Source: CAZDVQ01 sp964508975 (GTDB lineage Bacteria; Bacteroidota; Bacteroidia; Chitinophagales; Saprospiraceae). From it: DNA of 15,131 nucleotides. Under the pieces are notes generated by a model. It made no database searches. It was not told the origin of the DNA and saw only the letters and a list, made by a program, of their open reading frames with translations. Location: NCBI GenBank assembly GCA_964508975.1, contig CAZDVQ010000084.1, positions 1-15,131 of the forward strand, written 5' to 3'. Positions 8,711-14,973 of this stretch are shown in pieces. Made by a program: the position numbers and the translations under genes. Positions within the stretch are counted from its first letter, which is position 1. Each line of letters begins with the position of its first letter.

Positions 8711-9853
8711 ATGTCAATACCACGCCGTAATTTCCTGACCAAGCTGTCCCTTTTCGTTACCTCTCTTTTTGCTTTACCACTTAAAAGTGCCCACGATGCT
8801 GTTCAAGCGGCTGCCGCTGAGCCTGAAACTGCCAAAGCTATGAATCCTATTATCCTTATCAAGCCCCTCGGTTTCGTTTGGGAAACCGCAGATCCTTTCC
8901 TGTTTTGCGTACACCACGAGGATAAATTCCCCAAGGGCAACAGTGTCATGGGCCCGGCTACCTCTTTAACTGGCCGTAACCTCGGCGATGATTTTATCAT
9001 TAAGGATGGTTTCCGCATGTACCACGGCAAGAGTATACCTGGTTTCCCGGGGCACCCGCACCGTGGTTTTGAAACCATTACCGTTGTGCGCGAAGGACTG
9101 GTTGACCATGCTGATTCACTCGGCGCTGCTGGCCGTTACGGCGATGGCGACGTGCAATGGATGACTGCTGGTAAAGGTGTACAACACTCGGAGATGTTCC
9201 CCTTGATTCATCAGGATAAGGAAAACCCCATGGAGCTTTTCCAGATTTGGCTCAACTTGCCGAAGAAAAACAAGATGGTTGATCCACATTTCACCATGTT
9301 GTGGGGCGATAAAATACCCAATCATCATCATACCGACGCCAAAGGATTGAAAACCATGGTAGAGGTTATCGCAGGTAAATTGGAGCAACACCAACCCCTT
9401 TCACCGCCACCAAATTCTTGGGCCAATGATCCCGCCAACGAGGTGGCTGTTTGGAACATCAAAATGGAAGCTGGGGCTACTTGGACTTTGCCCAAGGCCA
9501 GCAAGGGCATTAACCGCACCTTGTACTATTACCAGGGCGAGGGCTTGAAAATAGGGGAGGAGCTAATCCCTAAATATACTGCCGTAACGGTGCATCCCGA
9601 CCAGGATCTCATTCTGAACAATGCTAATTCCCCCCTGGGTATCTTGGTTTTACAGGGCAAACCCATCGATGAGCCTGTGATTCAGTATGGCCCATTCGTC
9701 ATGAACACGAAGGAGGAAATCAACCAAGCTTTTGAAGATTATCACCGCACGCAATTCGGTGGCTGGCCTTGGCCTCGTTACGATCAAGTACACCCCAAAG
9801 AGCGTGGCCGTTTTGCCCGTCATGCCGATGGCCGAGAAGAAGTAAAAGGGTAA
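8711..9853 (+). CDS. Pirin family protein with Tat-like leader
   Basis: This is a pirin-type bicupin of 380 residues from the ATG at 8711. An in-frame TTG at 8687 would add eight residues but is less likely. The metal site of the N-terminal cupin is intact: H115 and H117 in GHPHRGFET, and H159 and E161 in GVQHSE. These match the three His and one Glu that hold iron in known pirins, some of which act as quercetin dioxygenases or redox-sensing regulators. The first 45 or so residues precede the usual pirin start (IKPLGFVWETADPF) and read SIPRRNFLTKL followed by a hydrophobic stretch. This resembles a twin-arginine export signal. Pirins are usually cytosolic, so a periplasmic form would be unusual. 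It appears to be a single-gene unit. The true substrate cannot be told. Confidence 0.94.
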   Translation: MSIPRRNFLTKLSLFVTSLFALPLKSAHDAVQAAAAEPETAKAMNPIILIKPLGFVWETADPFLFCVHHEDKFPKGNSVMGPATSLTGRNLGDDFIIKDGFRMYHGKSIPGFPGHPHRGFETITVVREGLVDHADSLGAAGRYGDGDVQWMTAGKGVQHSEMFPLIHQDKENPMELFQIWLNLPKKNKMVDPHFTMLWGDKIPNHHHTDAKGLKTMVEVIAGKLEQHQPLSPPPNSWANDPANEVAVWNIKMEAGATWTLPKASKGINRTLYYYQGEGLKIGEELIPKYTAVTVHPDQDLILNNANSPLGILVLQGKPIDEPVIQYGPFVMNTKEEINQAFEDYHRTQFGGWPWPRYDQVHPKERGRFARHADGREEVKG

Positions 9854-9857
9854 TATT

Positions 9858-9945
9858 GCGGCGCCGGCGTGCTACGCGCTCGCTGACCGCTCGGTGCCTA
9901 CGGCACTGGCCGTTGCACGGCCACGCTCAGCGTGCCTAACGCAGT
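9858..9945 (-). repeat. GC-rich multi-hairpin intergenic element, copy D
   Basis: On the minus strand this copy shows three adjacent hairpins: CACGC-TGA-GCGTG (9922-9934), GGCCGT-GCA-ACGGCC (9908-9922) and GTGCC-GTA-GGCAC (9894-9906). The box GAGCGGTCAGCGAGC (9878-9892) follows, then a GC-rich end. Hairpin 2 plus box closely match copy A, while hairpin 1 has an unrelated sequence with full pairing. It begins only 4 bp after the pirin stop codon. It is the most diverged of the four copies, with no clear outer stem or CCCAACAAA end. Confidence 0.7.
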
Positions 9946-9967
9946 TTTTTGTGCTGTTTTGGGAATC

Positions 9968-10000
9968 AAGCATCACTTAGCCAAAAGCTAAGTGATGCTT
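9968..10000. terminator. Perfect 14-bp hairpin, possible terminator or attenuator
   Basis: AAGCATCACTTAGC (9968-9981) pairs perfectly with GCTAAGTGATGCTT (9987-10000) around CAAAA. It has no long T-run after it on either strand, so it is not a classical terminator. It could still end pirin transcription or protect the transcript 3' end. It lies upstream of the transporter promoter, so a role as an operator for that gene is also possible. Confidence 0.5.
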
Positions 10001-10050
10001 GTCATAAGAAAATATATACTACTAAATAGATATAATATGTATGAATAATA

Positions 10051-10058
10051 TAATTTTG
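10051..10058 (+). promoter_or_regulatory. Bacteroidota -7 element (TAATTTTG) for the PiT/CysP-like transporter gene
   Basis: TAATTTTG fits the TAnnTTTG -7 consensus of Bacteroidota. It lies in AT-rich DNA 40 bp before the transporter ATG. No clear TTTG -33 element is present at the expected spacing. The predicted leader of about 30-35 nt contains a weak hairpin (TTGGC-ATTATC-GCCAA, 10068-10083). Confidence 0.5.
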
Positions 10059-10098
10059 TGCCTCTGTTTGGCATTATCGCCAACATAAAACACAACAC

Positions 10099-11121
10099 AT
10101 GTCTGAATTATTTAATACATTGACCATACCCTTCCTTTTAGCCATGTTTTTGGCTATGAATATGGGAGGTAGTGGTACTGCACCAGCTTTTTCGGCGGCA
10201 TATGGAGCCAACGTAATCAAAAGAACCATGATTCCTGGTCTATTCGGTATCATGGTTTTAGCGGGAGCCTTACTTGCTGGTAAAGAGGTTTCATTGACAC
10301 TTGGGGTAGGCTTATTGGATCAAGTTTACTTTACCCCGATGAATACCAGTATCATCCTCTTGGCCATAGGTTTAAGTGTGTTTTTTGCCAACTTGTTAGG
10401 CGTACCACAATCCACAAGCCAGTCGACGGTGTTGGCAATAGCAGGTGCAGCCACTGCCTTAGAGGGTTTGAATACCCGTAAGTTGTTCTTGGAGATTATA
10501 CCAACCTGGATTATTTTGCCCATTATAGCTTACATCATCATGTATGTGCTGGCAAAATGGATTGTACCAACGCTTAAAGACAAAGTAATCAGCACCGATT
10601 ATGCCCATCTCGGCGAGCATAAAGGACTCAAAGGTTTGCTCATTGTTGCCTCGTTGTACGTTGCCTTTTCCATCGGGGCCAATAATGTGGCCAATGCAGC
10701 TGCGCCCATCGCGTCCCTGACCGCCAATGAGATAGGGCATAGTTCTATTCAAAATTTCTTGCCCATTATCATCCTTTCCATACTTATCGTAGCGCCATGT
10801 TTTGCCATTGGTAGCTCCTTGTTCGGCCATAAAGTTACCGAGAATAACGGAAAGGAAATTATTGAAGTTACCCCATTTTATGCCACTATTATCGCTGTAA
10901 TTGTAGCCACATTGTTGTTGTTGGCTTCTATTACCAAGGGTATTCCTACTTCGTTGGTGCAGTTAAATGGAGCTGGTTTTATTGCTTTGAGTGTATCTCG
11001 AGTAGGGTTTAAACAAACCTTCCAGAATAAGGTGGTTAAACGCTTTTTCCTCATATGGGGCGTTGCGCCAATATTTGCATATGTATTAGCATACGTCTTG
11101 ATTCTGTTGGTAAAACAGTAG
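10099..11121 (+). CDS. PiT-superfamily inorganic anion transporter (phosphate or CysP-like sulfate permease)
   Basis: This is a 340-residue, very hydrophobic inner-membrane protein with about ten predicted membrane spans and the internal duplication of the PiT superfamily. The second half carries GANNVANAAAP (193-203), a variant of the GANDVANA signature with Asn where Asp is usual. The first half has AMNMGGSGTAPAFSAAYGAN (from residue 19) instead of the signature. That glycine- and serine-rich form recalls the CysP sulfate permease branch from my memory of the family. No PhoU-like DUF47 partner, commonly paired with bacterial phosphate PiT proteins, is adjacent. I therefore leave phosphate versus sulfate open, with some preference for the CysP-like branch. 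It has its own promoter and appears monocistronic. Confidence 0.9.
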   Translation: MSELFNTLTIPFLLAMFLAMNMGGSGTAPAFSAAYGANVIKRTMIPGLFGIMVLAGALLAGKEVSLTLGVGLLDQVYFTPMNTSIILLAIGLSVFFANLLGVPQSTSQSTVLAIAGAATALEGLNTRKLFLEIIPTWIILPIIAYIIMYVLAKWIVPTLKDKVISTDYAHLGEHKGLKGLLIVASLYVAFSIGANNVANAAAPIASLTANEIGHSSIQNFLPIIILSILIVAPCFAIGSSLFGHKVTENNGKEIIEVTPFYATIIAVIVATLLLLASITKGIPTSLVQLNGAGFIALSVSRVGFKQTFQNKVVKRFFLIWGVAPIFAYVLAYVLILLVKQ

Positions 11122-11220
11122 GCGTGTTGGTGCACCATTTGATTTTTTGTATTGGGCGAATAATCAATCGTCCAAAATACACCTTGGTAGAGACGGCCAA
11201 CCTGGGGTCTCCCGGCATTG

Positions 11221-11333
11221 CACTAGCGCCAGGTGCCCGGAAGGCCGCGCCGTAGGCGCGGGTGCGCAACGCGCACGGAGCGAATAGCGAACCCTGGAGG
11301 GGACCGCCGGCGAAGCCGGGGCGCCCAACAAAA
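11221..11333 (+). repeat. GC-rich multi-hairpin intergenic element, copy C
   Basis: Hairpin 1 is CCGCGCC-GTA-GGCGCGG (11245-11261) and hairpin 2 is GTGCGC-AAC-GCGCAC (11262-11276). The box GGAGCGAATAGCGAACC (11277-11293) follows. A terminal hairpin CCGGC-GAA-GCCGG (11307-11319) and the end GCGCCCAACAAAA follow the box. The outer stem GGTGCCC/GGGGACC has one G-G mismatch. It lies between convergent genes, 100 bp after the transporter stop and directly against the minus-strand lipoprotein stop codon at 11334. Of the four copies it shows the full architecture best. Confidence 0.8.
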
Positions 11334-12137
11334 TCAATACGCAATGATAGCCGACGGAAGGTTATCCCGTATTTTCTGCACTACTGCCGCGTTGCTATCG
11401 CTATTGAAGGCGATGCCGAACAGTAATAGGCCATAATCTATCTGTATCACCAGGTCGTGGTTTTCGTTGTCTGGAATAATGCCCGATAAACCCGACACTT
11501 GGATGGGTATTTGAAGCCCGTTGCCATAACTGCTAAATACCGAGCGTTGGCTAAAATCGCTGCCATGCCGTATCACCACCCTAAAGTGCGCAAAACCCTC
11601 CGTGCTGTTGTACATCGAATCAAGTGAGCTGTTGGATAGGGTAGAGCCTGCTGTTTGCTGTGTGGCATCTACACTGCGTTGTAGGTCACTCAGGCCAATG
11701 TTGAAACGTAAGGCTTGAAAGTTGCCATAACCTGATACCCGGCCCAAGGTTTGGAAGCTGGCACTGGGGTTTAGGGCTAAATAATCCTTGCGAGTATACT
11801 GGCCAGAGGGCAGTTTAAAGCTATCCAGCACCTGAACAATTTCGCCCGAATTCATGTCAAAACGGAAACCCGATACGAAAAAAGTGGCTTGCTCTACCTT
11901 GAAACTATCGTTCTGTAAATCGAGGTAAGCAGTGGTATCTAGCTGAAAATCAAGGCCATTGTACTTCGGGTCGTTTTTAACCCGCGTTAGGAAATACGTA
12001 CAACCCGTGTTGACATCAGCCTCGGGGTCGAAGTTGCTGGCCACGGGGTCGGTACAGCCTTCTGGCTTGGTATAGCAAGCCTGTACGGATAGGGCCACAA
12101 GACATATGCCCAGGAAATGAATTAGCGTTTTTTGCAT
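11334..12137 (-). CDS. MbnP-like lipoprotein
   Basis: This is a 267-residue lipoprotein with a signal peptide and lipobox ending ALSVQAC (C21). A Cys-containing motif (GCTDPVASNFDPEADVNTGC, about 27-46) follows. It resembles the CTDPxAxNYDPxA short repeat often seen in Bacteroidota surface proteins. The rest (FKVEQATFFVSGFRF, then LDSFKLPSGQY, then GNFQALRFNIGLSD) follows the pattern of MbnP-like domains. In characterised systems MbnP-type proteins are linked to copper handling near methanobactin genes, but the domain is widespread elsewhere and no such genes are here. It overlaps the end of the methyltransferase gene by 16 bp on the same strand, so the two are probably co-transcribed and translationally coupled. 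The domain assignment is by eye and moderately sure. Confidence 0.85.
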   Translation of the reverse strand: MQKTLIHFLGICLVALSVQACYTKPEGCTDPVASNFDPEADVNTGCTYFLTRVKNDPKYNGLDFQLDTTAYLDLQNDSFKVEQATFFVSGFRFDMNSGEIVQVLDSFKLPSGQYTRKDYLALNPSASFQTLGRVSGYGNFQALRFNIGLSDLQRSVDATQQTAGSTLSNSSLDSMYNSTEGFAHFRVVIRHGSDFSQRSVFSSYGNGLQIPIQVSGLSGIIPDNENHDLVIQIDYGLLLFGIAFNSDSNAAVVQKIRDNLPSAIIAY

Positions 12138-12766
12138 ATGAATACCTCGTAATCGAAGAAAAAATCTTGTTTTTGGGTAAAATGACGTTCCAGTTCAAAG
12201 CCCGCTTGGTGCAGAAATGCCTTGTAATCGGCCAAATCGTGTTGTTGCGGGTGGAGGATATCGGCCTTGAACAAACGGAAAATCTGCTTGAATCGTTTGT
12301 TGCGGTGTAGGTCGCTGCTCAACACCAGGGTACTTCCAGGTTTAGCCGATAAGCTTAACTGCTTGAATGCCAATTCAATATCCCGCACATGGTTGATGGC
12401 GTTGAGGCAGAAAATGTAATCAAACGCCGCTGTGGTATTAAATTGCTCAATGGTGCAGGTCTGGAAAACAACATTCGGGTATAAAACTGGACTAAAATGC
12501 TGTAAATCATGGCTATAGCTATCCAATAAAGGATCGATGGCCGTAATCTGGCTTTGTTCCAAAATACAGAAAATACCAGCGGGACCGCAGCCAGCGTCAA
12601 GTACATTTTGTCCTTGTAGCAGGTTGAGTTCAATGCCGCAGGCTTGCAAGAAGTTGAGCCAGTAGTTTTGCTTCCAACGCAGGTAATCTTCCGGCGATTT
12701 ACCCCGTAGGTAGTTCCTCCACCAGAGGCGTTCGGTAAACTGTGCTATTTTCCAGCGGATTGACAT
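12122..12766 (-). CDS. Class I SAM-dependent methyltransferase
   Basis: This is a cytosolic methyltransferase of about 214 residues. Motif I is VLDAGCGPAG (55-64) and binds S-adenosylmethionine. The acidic residue of motif II is D78 (ITAIDP). Downstream FDYIFCLNAINHVRD and GSTLVLSSDLH fit the Methyltransf_11-type core. The N-terminus (RWKIAQFTERLWWRNYL) is Trp- and basic-rich. I chose the ATG at 12766 because the protein-like pattern begins with MSIRWKIAQ. An in-frame ATG at 12802 would add 12 residues. The substrate is unknown. The gene leads a two-gene minus-strand unit and overlaps the MbnP-like lipoprotein start. No clear promoter was found between it and the divergent lipoprotein gene. 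Confidence 0.92.
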   Translation of the reverse strand: MSIRWKIAQFTERLWWRNYLRGKSPEDYLRWKQNYWLNFLQACGIELNLLQGQNVLDAGCGPAGIFCILEQSQITAIDPLLDSYSHDLQHFSPVLYPNVVFQTCTIEQFNTTAAFDYIFCLNAINHVRDIELAFKQLSLSAKPGSTLVLSSDLHRNKRFKQIFRLFKADILHPQQHDLADYKAFLHQAGFELERHFTQKQDFFFDYEVFICKKR

Positions 12767-12850
12767 GTGTTGGTTTTGAATGGACTGCAATATTAAGGAC
12801 ATTATCAGGATTAACTACATGGCCTTAGATTATTTGTTTTTAAACACATC

Positions 12851-12882
12851 TTTGTTACTTAATTTAAATTGGACTATCTTTG
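12851..12882 (+). promoter_or_regulatory. Bacteroidota promoter (TTTG-N20-TATCTTTG) for the 12909 lipoprotein gene
   Basis: TTTG at 12851-12854 and TATCTTTG at 12875-12882 are 20 bp apart, close to the TTTG/TAnnTTTG pair used by the Bacteroidota primary sigma factor. Transcription would begin near 12888, about 20 nt before the ATG at 12909. This places the true start well inside the longer open frame that begins at 12780. Confidence 0.75.
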
Positions 12883-12908
12883 TAATTCACAAAATAAACA
12901 CATTGAAC

Positions 12909-13421
12909 ATGAAACGGAATAACATTCAGCAGTGGATGCTAGTTTTTGTAGCTTTTTTGCTTTTCACTTCTTGCAAATCACCTATGTTTTCTTATGCTAA
13001 AAGAGAAACAACCATAGAAAACGGAGCAATCCCTCCTGACTTCGGAAAAGAAGATGTTGTAATGCTCTGTGTTTTGGCTGGTTATAAAGCGTATGACAAA
13101 CAAATGAAGAAACAAGTGAGCGAAAATTATTTTGGGAAGTACGAGTTTATAACTAAAAAGCAAATTAACTCAAGTCAATATGAAAATGTAGAAAAGTTTA
13201 GGTACTTGTTTGACAGTGAAGAAGGGGCTGTGAATACCCCTTCACACGACTCAAGAGGAGAGCGTTTATTAACCTACGATACTGACTTTACTTTTATCAT
13301 TGTTGATCGGAAAAACAAAGTTACTTACAAAAGCCCATTTAAGACAATCACTTTTCCAGCCGTAATCGAAGCTTACATGATTAACCTTGAAGCTTTACGG
13401 CTGGCGAACAATGGTAAATAG
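12909..13421 (+). CDS. Small orphan lipoprotein
   Basis: This is a 170-residue protein with a lipoprotein signal. Its basic start, hydrophobic core and lipobox end LLFTSC, with C22 as the lipid-bearing cysteine. The mature part is charged and lysine-rich (for example YKAYDKQMKKQVSENYFGKY), with no domain that I recognise. The ATG at 12909 is preferred over the in-frame ATG at 12780. A strong promoter lies between the two, the lipobox sits at the right distance from 12909, and the upstream extension shows no protein-like pattern. Its DNA is visibly AT-richer than the genes to the left. It is expected to be anchored in the inner or outer membrane. The function is unknown. Confidence 0.75.
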   Translation: MKRNNIQQWMLVFVAFLLFTSCKSPMFSYAKRETTIENGAIPPDFGKEDVVMLCVLAGYKAYDKQMKKQVSENYFGKYEFITKKQINSSQYENVEKFRYLFDSEEGAVNTPSHDSRGERLLTYDTDFTFIIVDRKNKVTYKSPFKTITFPAVIEAYMINLEALRLANNGK

Positions 13422-13456
13422 TAGTTACTCATTTCATCCTTTATTCAATTTATCAT

Positions 13457-13560
13457 TTTGGGGCCTGCGGCGCGTTGCGCCGCCGCTCCCTTCCGGGGTT
13501 CGCTTTGCTCCGTGCTACGCACCAGCCGCTGACGCGGCTGCCCTCCAGGCAGCTAGGCCG
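13457..13560 (-). repeat. GC-rich multi-hairpin intergenic element, copy B
   Basis: Read on the minus strand, this copy begins with CTAGCTGCCTGGA, as copy A does. Hairpin 1 is AGCCGC-GTCA-GCGGCT (13524-13539) and hairpin 2 is GTGC-GTA-GCAC (13512-13522). The box reads GGAGCAAAGCGAACC (13497-13511). A terminal hairpin GCGGCGC-AAC-GCGCCGC (13467-13483) and the end GGCCCCAAAA follow. The outer stem GCTGCCT/AGGGAGC has one G-G mismatch at the same place as in copy C. It lies between the ends of two convergent orphan genes. Confidence 0.8.
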
Positions 13561-13587
13561 AGTCGTGTTCTGGCGTGCCCAAACCTT

Positions 13588-13608
13588 GGGCGACCACAAG
13601 GGTCGCCC
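13588..13608. repeat. Short GC-rich hairpin beside element B
   Basis: GGGCGACC (13588-13595) pairs with GGTCGCCC (13601-13608) around ACAAG, followed by CCTACA. From memory, very similar hairpin sequences occur between genes in many unrelated bacteria, but I cannot confirm that here. The rest of the gap up to 13699 shows only a weak stem (TCGCC/GGCGA, 13662-13680). That stem may mark the transcript end of the 13700 gene. Confidence 0.6.
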
Positions 13609-13699
13609 CTACAGCATCAAATTGGCAGATTTACAGCGTTAGCCCGCAAGGCCAGACCTAATCGCCCATTTTAGAGGCGAGGCATGTGTTTGCTTCACA

Positions 13700-14158
13700 C
13701 TACAGCAGAATTTCATTGATTTCAAGCTTTGTAAAGGTAATAGTGATTTGTTTTCCACCACTAAAAACAAAAATATACAGATATTGATTTTTTGAATTAA
13801 AAGAAAATTGATGCATAAGTAAATCTGATTCTTTAAAATCTTGATTGTCCCCTTTTATTTGTACGTTAACAACGCCTGAGAAAACAAATTTAAATATTCG
13901 GTCATGATAAGGCCCTAAAAATTCCATTAATAACTTATCATCGCCTCTATAAATATTTAGTTGAAACTTCAATTTAGTAAGCCAAGCATCGTGCAGGGTT
14001 TCCTCTGGATCTAATCGATATCTATTACGATCCAGGATAAATTCTTTTATCTCTTTGGGGATTTCGTCTTTTTTTGTCTCTAAATAAGCAAAGTACTCAT
14101 CTAGATACCAGGTGTTTCCTCTTTTAAATATTTTTCTCATGGCTACGTACTGGCCCAT
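13700..14158 (-). CDS. Small hypothetical protein
   Basis: This is a 152-residue soluble protein without signal peptide or membrane segment. An alternative in-frame start at 14140 (MRKIFKRGNTWYLDEYF) would shorten it by six residues and looks equally natural. The first half contains ETLHDAWLTKLKF. The second half alternates hydrophobic and polar residues (for example FKFVFSGVVNVQIKG and YIFVFSGGKQITITF), suggesting a beta-rich fold. The LHDA pattern followed by beta strands recalls small immunity-type or sensor-domain proteins seen singly in Bacteroidota genomes, but I cannot name a family. It lies 84 bp after the 14243 lipoprotein gene on the same strand. A weak hairpin (ACTAGC/GCTAGT, 14212-14230) sits between them. 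Co-transcription is possible. The DNA is AT-rich. Confidence 0.75.
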   Translation of the reverse strand: MGQYVAMRKIFKRGNTWYLDEYFAYLETKKDEIPKEIKEFILDRNRYRLDPEETLHDAWLTKLKFQLNIYRGDDKLLMEFLGPYHDRIFKFVFSGVVNVQIKGDNQDFKESDLLMHQFSFNSKNQYLYIFVFSGGKQITITFTKLEINEILL

Positions 14159-14242
14159 CTCTGGCCCAAAAGTTTTGACATTTTGAATAATGGTTTAGTG
14201 TTCCAGCGTTGACTAGCCAAATAAGCTAGTTTGCGTCACAAA

Positions 14243-14722
14243 TTAACGGAAAAAAATAATGTAGGGTAATTTTTGGGTTATGTAGTCCGCTACTGTTTTC
14301 TGTTTACCCAATATGCAGTTATCTATTTTAACTTCTTTACGTTCGTTTAAATAGTAGCGCTCAACCCGTCCTTTTTTGGATACAAAATCAATGCAGATAT
14401 GAGGGCTAAAAGTAATATTGCTGTCACCATGGCATTCCTGCAGTATTTGGTTTAAAAGTAACAGTAGTTTTTTACCTGCATTCCCTTTTAAAATCGTTAT
14501 GTATGCCATTTTGATGTCATTACTGTCAATATCAACTTTAACGTAATTAATATTTGATGCGGATACAACTTTCCCCTTTTCTACAACAATTTCGATAAAT
14601 GATGAATCATGCAAATGAAAAAAATGATTATACGGAGTCATGCTGTAAATACGCGTTTCTTGGATTTTACAACTGGATACTGCACACAGACAAACAATTG
14701 CTACAATAAAATATTTAATCAT
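14243..14722 (-). CDS. Small orphan lipoprotein
   Basis: This is a 159-residue protein with a short signal and the lipobox CAVSSC, with C18 as the lipid-bearing cysteine. The mature part mixes beta-like stretches (SFIEIVVEKGKVVSAS) with a Leu-rich helix (KKLLLLLNQILQECHG). A later stretch (RVERYYLNERKEVKIDNC) adds charge. Cys residues occur near the middle and end. I recognise no family. It is the first gene of a possible two-gene minus-strand unit with the 13700 gene. The pairing of a small lipoprotein with a small soluble protein in AT-rich DNA fits an accessory cassette, but nothing in it proves a joint function. Confidence 0.75.
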   Translation of the reverse strand: MIKYFIVAIVCLCAVSSCKIQETRIYSMTPYNHFFHLHDSSFIEIVVEKGKVVSASNINYVKVDIDSNDIKMAYITILKGNAGKKLLLLLNQILQECHGDSNITFSPHICIDFVSKKGRVERYYLNERKEVKIDNCILGKQKTVADYITQKLPYIIFFR

Positions 14723-14838
14723 GTCGACGTTCTTAACGGTTTCTTGGCACGGCGAATATACAGAAAATTGTGGTACAGCATTGCACCGCCATGCAAAAGC
14801 TCCTGGTTTTTCTTGTGAAAAAAGCTACATCTATCGTT

Positions 14839-14886
14839 CCGTGGCGATTTCTGTATTGTACATGTACAAACGGCTTGCCGCCACGG
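14839..14886. promoter_or_regulatory. Concentric dyad around TTGTACATGTACAA
   Basis: A perfect 14-bp palindrome, TTGTACATGTACAA (14856-14869), lies exactly at the centre of a wider pair, CCGTGGCG (14839-14846) and CGCCACGG (14879-14886). The bases between are not paired. The site is about 115-165 bp upstream of the minus-strand lipoprotein gene that starts at 14722. It could be a regulator site or part of a decayed repeat. Confidence 0.45.
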
Positions 14887-14899
14887 GTTTTCTGTTGTC

Positions 14900-14965
14900 G
14901 CCCTTAATCCCCGGGTTGCGCTTCGCTTACCCGCAGCTACCAAAAGGGGCTGCCCTACGGGCAGC
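14900..14965. repeat. GC-rich hairpin pair, possible second intergenic repeat type (copy E)
   Basis: On the plus strand, CGGGT (14912-14916) pairs with ACCCG (14929-14933) and encloses GCG-CTT-CGC (14918-14926). A second hairpin, GCTGCCC-TAC-GGGCAGC, lies at 14949-14965. The trinucleotide loop TAC (GTA on the other strand) and the GC-rich stems recall copies A-D, but the conserved box is absent. It may be a different or decayed family. Confidence 0.5.
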
Positions 14966-14973
14966 ATTAAAAG

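Noticed and set aside
11051..11344. Minus-strand open frame over element C and the transporter end
   Set aside because: It has low-complexity Arg/Ala/Pro content from GC hairpins and overlaps two well-supported genes.
12780..12908. N-terminal extension of the plus-strand lipoprotein
   Set aside because: A promoter matching the Bacteroidota consensus lies inside it, and the ATG at 12909 gives a normal lipoprotein signal.
13387..13674. Open frame of 95 codons over element B
   Set aside because: It is formed by GC-rich repeat DNA, overlaps the end of the lipoprotein gene and has no protein-like pattern.
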